Below are positions 55,097 to 64,000 of a stretch of 64,000 nt of DNA, in pieces (the first letter of the stretch is position 1; each line of letters opens with the position of its first letter). Source of the DNA: Muribaculaceae bacterium (lineage in GTDB: Bacteria > Bacteroidota > Bacteroidia > Bacteroidales > Muribaculaceae); the NCBI GenBank assembly GCA_017624155.1, contig JAGANS010000005.1, positions 21,006-85,005 of the forward strand, in the 5' to 3' direction. A program made the position numbers and the translations under genes. The notes beneath the pieces were generated by a model that made no database searches, was not told where the DNA came from, and was given only the letters and a program-made list of their open reading frames with translations.

Positions 55097-56221
55097 TTAT
55101 ACCGGTATTACCAGCATGGGAATATCGGCCTGGAACAGAATCTTGTGGGCGAGGCCGGGATTGAAAAGCCGCGCGAATGCGTTCTTGCGTCGGTTCGGTA
55201 CAACAAGCAGGTCATACCTATGCTCTGACTGTAAGTTCTCAAGTTCCTGTAACGCGCTCTTGGGCTGAATCGGAACACTCTCAAAAGAGAAGTGACTGAA
55301 TGTCTTGCGGCAATATTCGCTCAGTGCCATTGCCGACTTGCCCGCAGCCTTGTCGCTGAAGCGCGTACGGACAGGTATATGTATTATAGTGACAGTGGCA
55401 TGAGCATTAGTAAAGTATCGGTACAAGGTGTCCATCGCGATAATATCCTCCTGATCGAGATTGCTGAAGAATAATATATTCCGCGGAGCATTATGCAGCA
55501 TCGGGTCAATATTTTCGGGCACTGTGAGCACTGAGAACCGACTCTCGTCAAGGACCTCGGCCGTTACACTGCCGATCATCTCCCGCTCCTTGCGTTCGGC
55601 GGCACGTGTACCCATTACGACAAGATACGGCGCATGCATTTTAGCGAAGCGTATTATTGTATCTTCGGGCACACCCTCAAGCACCGAACCGACAAAATGG
55701 ACCATTGGCAGGTCTCCGGTTTTCATCAGGTTGCGTATTTTGTCGGTGAATTTCGACATTTCGCCGTTTACTGCGGCTATAAGGTGCTCTGTAGCTTCGG
55801 TTTCGTCCACGTCATAGGTCAGGTTGTCGCTAAGCTGTACATACCCGGACAGACGAGGATCAATGTAGGAGTGCAGAAAGACTATGTCGGCCTTGCGCGC
55901 CGATGCAAGTTTTATTGCCACCTTGGCGGCATTGAGCGAATGATCGCTGAAGTCGACAGGGACAAGCACACATCTGTGTGATGTCGGAGTAGTGGCATGC
56001 GCAATCGCACCGCTGAAAATGTCGGGATTTTCCACAATGCGCAGTGCAAGAGGCAGATCCTGCTCGGGAATCCTCACACGCACGCCCGACGACACTTCGG
56101 GTTGTTCAAGATTGACGTTCTGAAGGGTCACGGGTATGCCCTCGGCTTCGAGGAGCAACTTTACTGACAAGGCACGATCGTAGGTGTGTATAGCAAGGGT
56201 TATCAGTCGCATGTCACTCAT
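55097..56221 (-). CDS. Tandem universal stress protein with N-terminal DUF2007-like domain
   Basis: 374-residue cytoplasmic protein. Residues 5-70 resemble the DUF2007 signal-transducing domain (KLLLEAEGIPVTLQNV...GVRVRIPEQDLPLALRIVE). Two UspA domains follow, about 82-225 (VLVPVDFSDHSLNAAKVA ... VVMGTRA) and 230-374. The first repeat retains a G-2x-G-9x-G-type ATP-binding end (GTRAAERKEREMIGSVTAEVL); the second is less canonical. The fusion of DUF2007 to two Usp domains is unusual. Convergent with trkH, which may hint at a shared response to osmotic stress, though orientation gives no operon. Confidence 0.8.
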   Translation of the reverse strand: MSDMRLITLAIHTYDRALSVKLLLEAEGIPVTLQNVNLEQPEVSSGVRVRIPEQDLPLALRIVENPDIFSGAIAHATTPTSHRCVLVPVDFSDHSLNAAKVAIKLASARKADIVFLHSYIDPRLSGYVQLSDNLTYDVDETEATEHLIAAVNGEMSKFTDKIRNLMKTGDLPMVHFVGSVLEGVPEDTIIRFAKMHAPYLVVMGTRAAERKEREMIGSVTAEVLDESRFSVLTVPENIDPMLHNAPRNILFFSNLDQEDIIAMDTLYRYFTNAHATVTIIHIPVRTRFSDKAAGKSAMALSEYCRKTFSHFSFESVPIQPKSALQELENLQSEHRYDLLVVPNRRKNAFARLFNPGLAHKILFQADIPMLVIPV

Positions 56222-56240
56222 TTCTATATCATTATAATTA

Positions 56241-56267
56241 AAGCCGGAACCGTCTTTATGCCGGCTG
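56241..56267 (-). terminator. Weak hairpin between the stress-protein gene and the HTH gene
   Basis: On the minus strand AGCCGG and CCGGCT pair around a 13-nt loop, followed by TTTAATTATAAT. It could end the HTH transcript before the stress-protein gene. Confidence 0.35.
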
Positions 56268-56334
56268 TGTATAGCGGCACATCGACAGCTCCGGTCTTTT
56301 TCTTGTGGATCCTATATATTAAGGTATAAAAGTC

Positions 56335-56592
56335 TTATTCAGCCTCGTTCTCCTTAAGGATTTCCACAGCCATATCGTAGATTGTAGGATCGTCGAGCAC
56401 TACGATGCCGCCGTCGGGTCCCGGTTCGATATGAACGCCCATGTTTTTGCCGTATTCGTAGTTGGAGCCGCCGAAGTAATTGCGGACTGTCTGGACGGTT
56501 ACGTTGAGTTTATCGGCGATTTTGTGCATCGAACCGTCGGGCAGACTGTCTTTGAGGCGGCGAAGCTCGTTGAAGGTGATCGTCTTGGACAT
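56335..56592 (-). CDS. Small helix-turn-helix DNA-binding protein
   Basis: 85-residue protein. A helix-turn-helix is recognisable at about residues 20-42 (MHKIADKLNVTVQTVRNYFGG), followed by a short acidic C-terminal part (GPDGGIVVLDDPTIYDMAVEILKE). It resembles small Bacteroidetes transcription-factor-like proteins; no specific family name is secure. Its leader sequence just before the ATG is nearly identical to that of the glutaminase-like gene at 18414, which may indicate shared translational control. Confidence 0.7.
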   Translation of the reverse strand: MSKTITFNELRRLKDSLPDGSMHKIADKLNVTVQTVRNYFGGSNYEYGKNMGVHIEPGPDGGIVVLDDPTIYDMAVEILKENEAE

Positions 56593-56642
56593 AGTAGTAT
56601 AAGTTTTTTAGGGTTGATATAGCGTATTTTGATTTTACGGGT

Positions 56643-56674
56643 TAAAATTATAACTATTTTTTGAATTGAACAAA
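56643..56674 (-). promoter_or_regulatory. Promoter of the small HTH gene
   Basis: Minus-strand TAATTTTA (56643-56650), a one-base variant of the -7 box, with TTTG 20 nt upstream (56671-56674). The leader is about 45 nt. Confidence 0.5.
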
Positions 56675-56810
56675 TGAAATGGCTAAAAATATCGTATGTT
56701 ATATAACATATCAATACCGCACAACAGCCCGCAATGATATATAAGCCTATGGTATCTAAAGCGAAACGATAAATTATATGAGCCATCTGAGGTCAAAATA
56801 CATCGGTATT

Positions 56811-56842
56811 TTTGCATAAATTAGGATTATTGCGTAATTTTG
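56811..56842 (+). promoter_or_regulatory. Promoter of panC
   Basis: TTTG (56811-56814), 20-nt spacer, TAATTTTG (56835-56842). An in-frame TTG at 56840 falls inside this box, so panC starts at the ATG at 56876. Confidence 0.7.
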
Positions 56843-56875
56843 CGGCTGATTTTAAAAATCAGCATATTTTTGAAA

Positions 56876-57727
56876 ATGGAAATCATTTCAACAGTGGCTG
56901 CGCTTCGCGAAGCGGTAGCCAAAGCCAAGGCCGAGAGCCTTACGGTGGGACTGGTGCCTACGATGGGTGCCCTTCATGCCGGTCATCTCTCACTTATCGA
57001 GCGCGCCCGCAAGGAGTGTGGCTTTGTAGTGGTGAGCGTTTTTGTCAATCCGACCCAATTCAATAATCCGGATGATCTTCGCACTTATCCGCGCACTGTG
57101 GAAGCCGACTGCGCAAAACTCGAGGAAGCCGGTGTCGATGTGGCTTTTGTGCCGTCAGTCGATGAAATATATCCCGAGCCCGATACCCGGGTATTTGATC
57201 TTGGTCCTGTCGCCGAAGTGATGGAAGGTGCGATGCGCCCCGGTCATTTCAACGGTGTGGCTCAGATTGTAAGCAAGCTTTTCGATTATGTACAGCCCGA
57301 TAAAGCATATTTCGGAGAAAAAGACTTCCAGCAGATTGCAGTTATCCGCCGCATGGTTGAGATCGAAGGCTTTAATGTGGAGATTGTCCCTTGCCCGATC
57401 AAGCGCGAAGCCGACGGTCTGGCCATGAGTTCGCGCAATGTGCGTCTTACACCCGAGCAGCGCGAACTTGCTCCGGTGATCCATCAGGTTCTAACCGATA
57501 ACGCCGATATGGCAAAGGATGGCCTTGACCTTCAGTCGCTCCGCGACATGGTGGTTGAAGAACTGAATTCGTATGACGGTATGGAAGTCGAATATTACGA
57601 GATAGTAGATCCGATAACCCTGCAGCCACTTGAGAACTGGGCCGATGCCAAGAACGGTGCCGTAGGATGCATTACGGTATGGCTGGGCGACGTACGGCTG
57701 ATCGACAACATAAAATACCCCGACTAA
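56876..57727 (+). CDS. panC: Pantothenate synthetase
   Basis: Condenses pantoate and beta-alanine with ATP to pantothenate. HIGH-type motif in [13 protein letters not shown] (28-40), then [24 protein letters not shown] and MSSRNVRL, all standard. 283 residues. The start ATG at 56876 is set by the promoter box and homology. panD, the supplier of beta-alanine, begins 16 nt after its stop. Confidence 0.96.
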   Translation: MEIISTVAALREAVAKAKAESLTVGLVPTMGALHAGHLSLIERARKECGFVVVSVFVNPTQFNNPDDLRTYPRTVEADCAKLEEAGVDVAFVPSVDEIYPEPDTRVFDLGPVAEVMEGAMRPGHFNGVAQIVSKLFDYVQPDKAYFGEKDFQQIAVIRRMVEIEGFNVEIVPCPIKREADGLAMSSRNVRLTPEQRELAPVIHQVLTDNADMAKDGLDLQSLRDMVVEELNSYDGMEVEYYEIVDPITLQPLENWADAKNGAVGCITVWLGDVRLIDNIKYPD

Positions 57728-57743
57728 AAAACGACCGATTAAA

Positions 57744-58091
57744 ATGAATGTCGAAGTCTTAAAGTCAAAGATTCACCGTGTCACCGTTACAGAGGCACGC
57801 CTCGACTATATAGGCAGCATCACCATCGATCAGGATCTGATGGACGCCGCAAATATCCTCCCCGGCGAACGTGTTTACATTGTCAATAACAATAATGGCG
57901 AGCGCCTCGACACATATACCATACCCGGCCCTCGTGGCAGTGGCGTTATATGCCTTAACGGTGCAGCCGCACGGTTGGTTCAGCCGGGCGATATCGTCAT
58001 CATCATGGCCTACGCCTCGATGACCTACGAAGAAGCCAAAACATTCAAGCCGTCGGTAGTCTTTCCCGACACACTTACCAACAGGCTCTGA
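57744..58091 (+). CDS. panD: Aspartate 1-decarboxylase
   Basis: Pyruvoyl-dependent enzyme making beta-alanine from aspartate for pantothenate. The self-cleavage site is Gly24-Ser25 (DYIGSITID), giving the pyruvoyl group on the new alpha chain. Active-site Lys9 (SKIHRVTV), and GERVYIVN and [13 protein letters not shown] follow. 115 residues is normal. Transcribed with panC. Confidence 0.96.
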   Translation: MNVEVLKSKIHRVTVTEARLDYIGSITIDQDLMDAANILPGERVYIVNNNNGERLDTYTIPGPRGSGVICLNGAAARLVQPGDIVIIMAYASMTYEEAKTFKPSVVFPDTLTNRL

Positions 58092-58133
58092 TGCCTCTTA
58101 CTCACCCCTCCCCTTTTATCCCGACTTACCCCT

Positions 58134-59477
58134 ATGTTTGAAAAACTCAGCGACAGGCTCGAACGGAGCTTTAAAATATTAAAAGGTCAAGGCAAAATCA
58201 CCGAGATCAATGTAGCCGAGACCCTCAAGGACGTGCGCCGCGCGCTTATCGATGCCGACGTCAACTACAAGGTGGCAAAAACATTCACCGACACAGTCAA
58301 GGCAAAGGCACTGGGACAGAATGTCCTCACAGCCATCAAGCCAAGCGAGCTGATGGTTAAGATTGTGCATGACGAACTCACGGCCCTCATGGGCGGTGAT
58401 GCATCGGGTATCAATCTCAAGGACAGGCCGGTGGTTATCCTGATGTCGGGCTTGCAGGGTTCGGGTAAGACTACTTTCTCGGGTAAACTCGCCAAGAAGC
58501 TTAAGAGCGAGAAGGGTTTCCGACCGCTGCTCGTAGCCTGTGACGTATACCGCCCTGCCGCTATTGATCAGCTCAAGGTGCTCGGCGAGTCAATAGATGT
58601 TCCCGTATTCACAATCGAGGGATCGAAGGACCCCGTCGATATTGCGCGCAAGGCACTCGACTATGCCCGCAGCAACCATAACGACCTCATAATCATCGAT
58701 ACCGCCGGTCGCCTTGCTGTCGACGAGCAGATGATGCAGGAGATCGAGTCGATAAAGAAAGCCATCAAGCCCAGCGAAACACTCTTCGTTGTCGACGCCA
58801 TGACAGGTCAGGACGCGGTCAACACTGCCAAGACTTTCAACGAGCGCCTCGACTTCGACGGTGTAGTACTCACCAAACTCGACGGTGACACCCGCGGCGG
58901 CGCAGCCTTGTCGATCCGCACAGTTGTTGACAAACCTATCAAGTTTGTCGGTACAGGCGAGACTCTCGACGGAATCGACGTGTTCCACCCCTCGCGTATG
59001 GCCGACCGTATCCTTGGAATGGGCGATATAGTTTCGCTCGTTGAAAAGGCCCAGCAGCAGTTCGACGAGAAGGAGGCTGAGGAAATTGCCCGCAAACTAC
59101 GTAAGAATCAGTACACTTTTGTCGACTTCTACAAGCAGATTCAGCAGATTAAGAAGATGGGCAATGTTAAGGATCTTGCTGCCATGATCCCCGGTCTTGG
59201 AAAGGCGCTCAAGGATATTGATGTGCCCGATGACGCTTTCAAAGGCGTTGAGGCCATCATCAATTCGATGACTCCATACGAACGCGAGCACCCCGAGGCT
59301 ATCAAGGGTCCACGTGTAAAACGCATCGCTCTCGGCTCAGGCACGACTATCCAGGAGGTCAACCGTCTGCTCAAACAGTTTGAACAAACACGCCAGATGA
59401 TGCGTCAGGTCGGCTCAATGAAGAGTCCTATGGCCGCTATGCGCGGGCTTAAAGGTCTGAAAGGTATGCGGCGCTGA
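58134..59477 (+). CDS. ffh: Signal recognition particle protein Ffh
   Basis: SRP54 GTPase that targets nascent membrane proteins. N domain (1-95), G domain with P-loop GLQGSGKTT (106-114), DTAGRL and TKLDGD, then a methionine-rich M domain (about 325-447) with signal-sequence groove and 4.5S RNA-binding helices (GSGTTIQEVNRLLKQFEQ, ending MRGLKGLKGMRR). 447 residues is usual. 42 nt after panD; no new promoter seen between them. SRP RNA itself is not in the window. Confidence 0.96.
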   Translation: MFEKLSDRLERSFKILKGQGKITEINVAETLKDVRRALIDADVNYKVAKTFTDTVKAKALGQNVLTAIKPSELMVKIVHDELTALMGGDASGINLKDRPVVILMSGLQGSGKTTFSGKLAKKLKSEKGFRPLLVACDVYRPAAIDQLKVLGESIDVPVFTIEGSKDPVDIARKALDYARSNHNDLIIIDTAGRLAVDEQMMQEIESIKKAIKPSETLFVVDAMTGQDAVNTAKTFNERLDFDGVVLTKLDGDTRGGAALSIRTVVDKPIKFVGTGETLDGIDVFHPSRMADRILGMGDIVSLVEKAQQQFDEKEAEEIARKLRKNQYTFVDFYKQIQQIKKMGNVKDLAAMIPGLGKALKDIDVPDDAFKGVEAIINSMTPYEREHPEAIKGPRVKRIALGSGTTIQEVNRLLKQFEQTRQMMRQVGSMKSPMAAMRGLKGLKGMRR

Positions 59478-59567
59478 CATAGTAAAATAGTAAATATGAA
59501 ATATTACTGCGTCTTCCAAGTATATTAGCCGTTTGAAGGGAAACATCTATATTTTCACTATAACTAT

Positions 59568-60440
59568 ATGGAACTTATTGACGGGAAGGCCACCTCGGCC
59601 AAAATCAAGGCTGAAATTGCCGAACAGGTAGCTCGTTTTACTGCCGAAGGCAAGCGTGCGCCACACCTTGTTGCCATTCTTGTGGGCCACGACGGCGGCA
59701 GCGAGACTTACGTAGCAAACAAAGTTAAGGCCTGCGAGGCCTGCGGGTTCAAATCGACTGTAATCCGCCGTGAGGCCGATGTTACCGAGGATGAGCTCCT
59801 GCGACTGATTGACGAGCTCAACCGCGACAAGAACGTCGACGGCTTCATTGTTCAGTTGCCCCTGCCCCGCCATATCGACGAGCAGCGCGTCACCGAGGCC
59901 ATTCTTCCGTCCAAGGATGTCGACGGCTTCCATCCGGTGAATGTCGGCCGCCAGTCAATAGGCCTACCCTGCTTCCATTCCGCCACCCCGGCCGGAATCG
60001 TTGAACTGCTCAAACGCTACAATGTTCCTACGCGCGGCAAGAACTGCGTCATCATCGGCCGCAGTAACATCGTCGGCAAGCCTCTTGCGGCCCTCATGAT
60101 GCAGAAGGGTATCGATGCCACTGTTACCGTGTGCCACTCGGCAACTGATAACCTCAAGGAAGTTTGTCACAATGCAGATATTCTTGTGGCCGCTTTGGGC
60201 CGTCCTGAGTTCGTCACCGCTGATATGGTGAAAGACGGTGCTACGGTGATCGATGTAGGCACTACCCGTGTGCCGGATGCAACGCGCAAGAGCGGCTTCC
60301 GTCTGTGCGGCGACGTCGACTTCAAGAATGTGTCACCAAAGTGCTCGTTTATAACTCCTGTTCCGGGTGGCGTAGGCCCCATGACCATTGTATCTCTGAT
60401 GCAGAACACCCTTCAGGCATACTTGTCAAACAATAAATAA
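59568..60440 (+). CDS. folD: Bifunctional methylenetetrahydrofolate dehydrogenase/cyclohydrolase
   Basis: Interconverts 5,10-methylene-THF, 5,10-methenyl-THF and 10-formyl-THF. Catalytic Tyr48 and Lys52 in ETYVANK, then [12 protein letters not shown], the NADP site [11 protein letters not shown], and the C-terminal [12 protein letters not shown]. 290 residues. The CapA-like gene begins 12 nt downstream. No clear promoter box is visible in the 90-nt gap after ffh, so readthrough from ffh is possible. Confidence 0.96.
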   Translation: MELIDGKATSAKIKAEIAEQVARFTAEGKRAPHLVAILVGHDGGSETYVANKVKACEACGFKSTVIRREADVTEDELLRLIDELNRDKNVDGFIVQLPLPRHIDEQRVTEAILPSKDVDGFHPVNVGRQSIGLPCFHSATPAGIVELLKRYNVPTRGKNCVIIGRSNIVGKPLAALMMQKGIDATVTVCHSATDNLKEVCHNADILVAALGRPEFVTADMVKDGATVIDVGTTRVPDATRKSGFRLCGDVDFKNVSPKCSFITPVPGGVGPMTIVSLMQNTLQAYLSNNK

Positions 60441-60452
60441 GCGCCCCACTCT

Positions 60453-61523
60453 ATGAGCTCCGCCTTCGTCATACTGATTTCATTTCTGTCAATGATTCTC
60501 GGTATCGATGAGGCGGAGATCGTATTTGCAGGGGACGCCATGATGCATCAGGGACAGATCGATGCCGCGCGCCGTTCCGACGGCACATACGATTTCGGCG
60601 AGTATTTCAGTGAAATACAGCCGTATGTCGAATCAGCTGACTATGCCGTGGTTAATCTTGAGACACCTGTCTCAAAGCCACCTTATTCGGGTTATCCCTG
60701 CTTCAATGCCCCCGACAGCTATCTCGACGCGCTGTCCGATGCCGGATTCGATCTGTTTCTTACGGCCAACAACCATACTCTCGACCGTCGCGACAACGGT
60801 TTGCGCAACACTATCGACGCGCTGGATGCGCGTAAACTCGAACACATCGGTACATATAAGGATGCCGCTGCCCGTAATGCGACACTGCCGTTTGTAAAGA
60901 ATATAAACGGTATCAAGGTTGGCTTTGTAAACTATACATACGGCACAAACGGTATCGAACCAGGGGCAGAGGTTAAAGTCGACTATATCGACCGCAAGCA
61001 AATAAAAGAAGATGTGGAGCGTACGCGCGATGCCGGAGCTGATATTGTAATCGCATGCGTGCACTGGGGCGTCGAGTATCAGTTGCTGCCGCATAAAGTG
61101 CAGAAATCTCTCGCCGCCTATCTTCATGAACTCGGTGTAGAAGTAATCATCGGCGGTCATCCGCATGTAGTGCAGCCTATGGAGATTACCGATGGCGACA
61201 GACCCACTCTGCTGGTTTACTCCCTCGGGAATTTCATCTCCAATATGAAAACCCGTGATACACGCGGAGGTGCCATGGTGAAGGTCCGTTTACTTCGGGG
61301 CGGCGATGGCAAGGTACGTGTCGACGAAGCCTCATACCGGCTCGTATACACCGAACCGGCCGACAGGAATCATAATTATCGCCTGCAATGGGTCGACCGC
61401 TCGGATGATCCTCGCGCCGCCGCTTTTGCCCGTTCGGCCCGAAATCTATTCAACAGCCACAACCGCAATGTACACGAGGAGCTGCCGGGAGCAGGGGCTT
61501 GGCTGCATTCAAAAAGGAAATGA
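60453..61523 (+). CDS. CapA family (PGA-synthesis-type) metallophosphatase-like protein
   Basis: 356-residue protein. A short hydrophobic N-terminus may be a signal or anchor. The CapA fold follows: [34 protein letters not shown] and [12 protein letters not shown] are the metal-binding blocks of the calcineurin-like superfamily. Family members include the PgsA/CapA capsule component, but most Bacteroidetes copies lack the other cap genes, as here. Role therefore unknown, probably in the envelope. Coupled to folD by proximity. Confidence 0.82.
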   Translation: MSSAFVILISFLSMILGIDEAEIVFAGDAMMHQGQIDAARRSDGTYDFGEYFSEIQPYVESADYAVVNLETPVSKPPYSGYPCFNAPDSYLDALSDAGFDLFLTANNHTLDRRDNGLRNTIDALDARKLEHIGTYKDAAARNATLPFVKNINGIKVGFVNYTYGTNGIEPGAEVKVDYIDRKQIKEDVERTRDAGADIVIACVHWGVEYQLLPHKVQKSLAAYLHELGVEVIIGGHPHVVQPMEITDGDRPTLLVYSLGNFISNMKTRDTRGGAMVKVRLLRGGDGKVRVDEASYRLVYTEPADRNHNYRLQWVDRSDDPRAAAFARSARNLFNSHNRNVHEELPGAGAWLHSKRK

Positions 61524-61562
61524 TTTTAAGCTGCAGGCGGTGGCTATATGACATTTTTTGTG

Positions 61563-61570
61563 TAACTTTG
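61563..61570 (+). promoter_or_regulatory. Putative -7 box of tpiA
   Basis: TAACTTTG, 39 nt before the tpiA start codon. The -33 partner is not clear. Confidence 0.5.
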
Positions 61571-61609
61571 CACCACATAAAACAAACATCCTACAAAAAC
61601 CACTATACA

Positions 61610-62365
61610 ATGAGAAAGAACATCGTTGCCGGCAACTGGAAAATGAACACCACCCTCCCCGAGGGCGTCAAGCTTGCCGAAGAAGTAAATGCAGCCGTGG
61701 CTGAAGCCAAGCCCGCCTGCGACGTTATCATCTGCGTACCTTTCACACACCTTGCTCCCATCGCAGGTGTCATTGACAGCAATGTGCTCGGCCTCGGTGC
61801 CGAAAACTGTGCCGACCACGCGTCGGGCGCATATACCGGCGAAGTAAGCGCTCCCATGGTAGCCTCGACCGGCGCTAAATATGTAATTCTCGGCCACAGC
61901 GAACGCCGTCAGTACTATCACGAGGATTCCAAGATTCTCCGCGAGAAACTCGGCCTTGCCCTCGCCAACGGCCTCACACCTATCTTCTGCATCGGCGAAG
62001 TGCTCGAAGAACGCGAAAACGGCACTTACAACGAAGTGGTAAAACGTCAGATCGAAGAAGCTCTCTTCGAACTCTCTGCCGAGGATTTCTCAAAGCTTAT
62101 CCTTGCCTACGAACCCGTATGGGCCATCGGTACCGGCAAAACCGCCACTCCCGATCAGGCCGAGGACATGCACGCCCACATCCGTGCCACAATCGCTGCA
62201 AAATACGGCAACGAAGTAGCTGAGAACACCTCGATTCTCTACGGCGGTTCGTGCAAGCCCTCCAATGCTGCCGAACTCTTCGCCAAGAAAGATATTGACG
62301 GTGGCCTTATCGGCGGTGCATCGCTCAAGTGCGCCGACTTTATGGGCATTGTCAAGGCTTTCTGA
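61610..62365 (+). CDS. tpiA: Triosephosphate isomerase
   Basis: Glycolytic enzyme interconverting dihydroxyacetone phosphate and glyceraldehyde 3-phosphate. Catalytic Lys11 (NWKMN), His96 (GHSERR) and Glu168 ([11 protein letters not shown]) are present. 251 residues fits when started at ATG 61610; a longer in-frame extension (to 61499) overlaps the CapA gene and precedes the promoter box. Confidence 0.97.
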   Translation: MRKNIVAGNWKMNTTLPEGVKLAEEVNAAVAEAKPACDVIICVPFTHLAPIAGVIDSNVLGLGAENCADHASGAYTGEVSAPMVASTGAKYVILGHSERRQYYHEDSKILREKLGLALANGLTPIFCIGEVLEERENGTYNEVVKRQIEEALFELSAEDFSKLILAYEPVWAIGTGKTATPDQAEDMHAHIRATIAAKYGNEVAENTSILYGGSCKPSNAAELFAKKDIDGGLIGGASLKCADFMGIVKAF

Positions 62366-62383
62366 TAAATTCAGTTATACCTA

Positions 62384-62415
62384 TTTGCGACTGCGGAATT
62401 ATTTTAGTAATTTTG
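62384..62415 (+). promoter_or_regulatory. Promoter of the SPOR-folE pair
   Basis: TTTG (62384-62387), 20-nt spacer, TAATTTTG (62408-62415), 19 nt before the start codon. Confidence 0.7.
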
Positions 62416-62434
62416 CAGTCGCAATATTTTTTAT

Positions 62435-62941
62435 ATGAATCGCATACGACTCCTCATATTATCTCTCTGCATGGCTCTGATCGGCATTTACTGTCAGGCC
62501 CAGTCGACAACTGCAACAGACACAACTTCGATTATCAGCGAAATCGAAGCTGCAGGTAAGATTAAGGTGAATCTCCCGGCAGGTCTGCTAAATCATCTTA
62601 ATTCAGCGGAGGAACCCAAAGCCGAAACAGATGCCGAGGAACAGTCCGCAGCCGAATCATCCACAAAGAAATCATCGCGTGTAGGTTACCGTGTGCAGGT
62701 ATTTGATGACAACAATGTGCGCACGGCCAAGCACGATGCCGAAACGCGCAAGCGCCAGATGGAAAGCCGTTTCCCGGAATTCCGCACCTACATTCAGTTT
62801 AATTCGCCATATTGGCGTGTCAAGGTAGGTGATTTCCGCACTCGGTCGGAGGCCGACGCCGCCATGGCTGCCATTCGCGCCGCATTCCCGGGATTCGGCA
62901 ATCAGTTGCGCATAGTGCGCGACCACATCAACAGTCACTAA
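62435..62941 (+). CDS. SPOR domain protein, exported
   Basis: 168-residue protein: signal peptide (about 1-22, ending CQAQ), a low-complexity acidic linker (about 60-85), and a C-terminal SPOR domain (VGYRVQVFDDNN..., WRVKVGDFRTRSEADAAMAAIRAAFPG). SPOR domains bind glycan strands lacking peptide stems, at division septa. A periplasmic role in cell division is inferred. 12 nt before folE, in one transcript. Confidence 0.85.
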   Translation: MNRIRLLILSLCMALIGIYCQAQSTTATDTTSIISEIEAAGKIKVNLPAGLLNHLNSAEEPKAETDAEEQSAAESSTKKSSRVGYRVQVFDDNNVRTAKHDAETRKRQMESRFPEFRTYIQFNSPYWRVKVGDFRTRSEADAAMAAIRAAFPGFGNQLRIVRDHINSH

Positions 62942-62953
62942 AATCATAAAAGA

Positions 62954-63547
62954 ATGATAAGTGAAGACGTAAAACGGCTTTCCGACAGCGAGCGTATCGA
63001 GCGGATAGCCGATCATTATAAATCAATAATCGAGCTTCTCGGCGAAGATCCTTCGCGAGAGGGGTTACTCAAGACCCCTATGCGTGCCGCCAAGGCAATG
63101 TGGTATATCACATCGGGTTACCGAAGTGAAGCGAATACCACGCTGTCGCAGGCTATGTTCGAGCACGAAGGCTCGAAAGTCGTTATGGTACGCGACATTG
63201 AATTCTATTCTATGTGCGAGCATCATATACTACCCTTTTTCGGACATATATCCATCGCCTATGTTCCCGGCGGCAAAATTGTAGGTCTGAGCAAACTTGC
63301 CCGTACCGTCGATATCTGTGCCCGTAAGCTTCAGGTGCAGGAGCGCCTGACCGGCGAAGTGGCGAAAGTCGTGGCCGATACATTGGGCGCCAAAGGCGTG
63401 CTTGTCATTTGCGAGGCCGAACACCTGTGCATGAAGATGCGCGGGGTGGAAAAGCAGCTAAGCCTTACCGAAACGATAGAGTATACGGGTATTTTTGAGG
63501 AAGACGGCGAGCTCCGCCGTGACACAATCCAGGCTCTGAAACGATAA
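62954..63547 (+). CDS. folE: GTP cyclohydrolase I
   Basis: First enzyme of folate (dihydroneopterin triphosphate) synthesis. Zinc ligands Cys88, His91 (MCEHHILPF) and Cys159 (AEHLCMKMRG) are all present, as are SKLARTVD and RLTGEVA. 197 residues is normal. Cotranscribed with the SPOR gene. Confidence 0.96.
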   Translation: MISEDVKRLSDSERIERIADHYKSIIELLGEDPSREGLLKTPMRAAKAMWYITSGYRSEANTTLSQAMFEHEGSKVVMVRDIEFYSMCEHHILPFFGHISIAYVPGGKIVGLSKLARTVDICARKLQVQERLTGEVAKVVADTLGAKGVLVICEAEHLCMKMRGVEKQLSLTETIEYTGIFEEDGELRRDTIQALKR

Positions 63548-63595
63548 ATAAAGAAAAAAATCTTTAATTCATTCGGCTATAACGCGTTTTTTCAT

Positions 63596-63603
63596 TAACT
63601 TTG
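63596..63603 (+). promoter_or_regulatory. Putative -7 box of the aldolase gene
   Basis: TAACTTTG, 49 nt before the start codon; a TTCG at 63572-63575 is 20 nt upstream, one base off the usual TTTG. Confidence 0.5.
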
Positions 63604-63652
63604 CATAAACAAAATACGATTCCTTATAAAACCAATAAATATTTCACCTATT

Positions 63653-64000
63653 ATGGTTAACTACAAAGATTTAGGCCTTGTCAACACCCGTGAGATGTTT
63701 GCGAAGGCCATCAAAGGCGGCTATGCGATCCCCGCTTTCAACTTCAACAACATGGAGCAGCTTCAGGCCATCATCAAGGCTGCGGCTGAAGAAAAATCGC
63801 CCGTAATCCTTCAGGTTTCAAAAGGTGCCCGCAACTATGCCAACGCCACTCTGCTCCGCTATATGGCACAGGGTGCTGTGGAATACGCCAAGGAACTCGG
63901 CTGGGAGAAGCCCCAGATTGTGCTTCACCTCGACCATGGTGACAGCTTCGAGCTCTGCAAGAGTTGCATCGACTTCGGCTTCTCGTCGGTTATGATCGAC
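63653..64000 (+). CDS. fba: Class II fructose-bisphosphate aldolase, 3' end cut by window edge
   Basis: N-terminal 116 residues of a zinc-dependent aldolase. The opening DLGLVNTREMFAKAIKGGYAIPAFNFNNMEQLQA and the zinc-ligand segment VLHLDHGDSFE are characteristic of class II enzymes. It would cleave fructose 1,6-bisphosphate in glycolysis or work in reverse. tagatose-bisphosphate aldolase is the main alternative, less likely with this housekeeping setting. The rest of the gene lies beyond the window. Confidence 0.9.
   Translation, partial: MVNYKDLGLVNTREMFAKAIKGGYAIPAFNFNNMEQLQAIIKAAAEEKSPVILQVSKGARNYANATLLRYMAQGAVEYAKELGWEKPQIVLHLDHGDSFELCKSCIDFGFSSVMID

Noticed and set aside
60453-61523. 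Poly-gamma-glutamate capsule locus from the CapA-like gene
   Set aside because: No capB, capC or other capsule gene is adjacent; the neighbours are folD and tpiA.
1-64000. CRISPR array, prophage or integrated mobile element
   Set aside because: No regularly spaced repeats, integrase, transposase or phage structural gene was found on either strand; gene content is uniformly chromosomal.

Overview
This window reads as a chromosomal segment of a member of the Bacteroidales, most likely a gut Muribaculaceae-type organism (the family is an inference). Support comes from the recurrent promoter motif TAnnTTTG, often with TTG/TTTG about 20 nt upstream (the Bacteroidetes sigma-A type). It also comes from Bacteroidetes-typical families: DUF5686, DUF4876, DUF6850, DUF4827, DUF4492 and DUF4250 proteins, a RprX/RprY two-component pair, a TPR-containing histidine kinase and a DPE2-like 4-alpha-glucanotransferase. 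Start regions rarely show a Shine-Dalgarno sequence. I saw no rRNA, tRNA, CRISPR array, prophage or intact insertion sequence.

Layout. 1-5.9 kb (minus): an M3 peptidase cut by the left edge, uvrA, and a lytic transglycosylase coupled to uvrA. 6-8.4 kb (plus): rprX-rprY, ending in a strong terminator. 8.5-8.9 kb (minus): a short Rossmann-fold protein. 9-14.4 kb (plus): a tightly overlapping five-gene operon of DUF4250, UvrD/PcrA helicase, carboxynorspermidine decarboxylase, a membrane glycosyltransferase and RadC. 14.6-17.2 kb: malQ. 17.5-18.4 kb (minus): a glutaminase-fold protein that seems to have lost its catalytic residues and carries a CxCxCxC motif. 18.5-20.7 kb: a TPR histidine kinase with Asn at the phosphoacceptor position. 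20.7-25.1 kb: a DUF5686 outer-membrane protein, a CYTH protein and RlmD-type rRNA methyltransferase. 25.1-25.5 kb: a gene-poor gap holding an orphan promoter. 25.5-30.9 kb (minus): an operon of TonB-dependent receptor, DUF4876 lipoprotein and DUF6850 barrel, probably a dedicated outer-membrane uptake system of unknown substrate.

31-36.2 kb: a small TPR protein diverging from a MINPP-like phytase, then a minus operon of patatin, GH13 amylase and prs. 36.3-42 kb: valS, nrnA-like, DUF4827 lipoprotein and glmM. 42-47.2 kb: an ABC-F ATPase, then DUF4492-cydA-cydB (cytochrome bd oxidase). 47.3-55.1 kb: a YigZ protein, an S9 peptidase, and an operon of a 61-residue membrane protein, dxs, trkA and trkH. 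55.1-56.6 kb (minus): a double universal stress protein and a small HTH protein. 56.9-64 kb: panC-panD, ffh, folD-CapA-like, tpiA, SPOR-folE and the start of a class II fructose-bisphosphate aldolase.

Most of the window is housekeeping: DNA repair, glycolysis, cofactor, isoprenoid and cell-wall synthesis, respiration, potassium uptake and protein targeting. The parts with most room for new biology are the TonB/DUF4876/DUF6850 operon, the active-site-less glutaminase homologue, the Asn-box kinase, the orphan promoter at 25.2 kb, and a leader sequence shared by two unlinked minus-strand genes.
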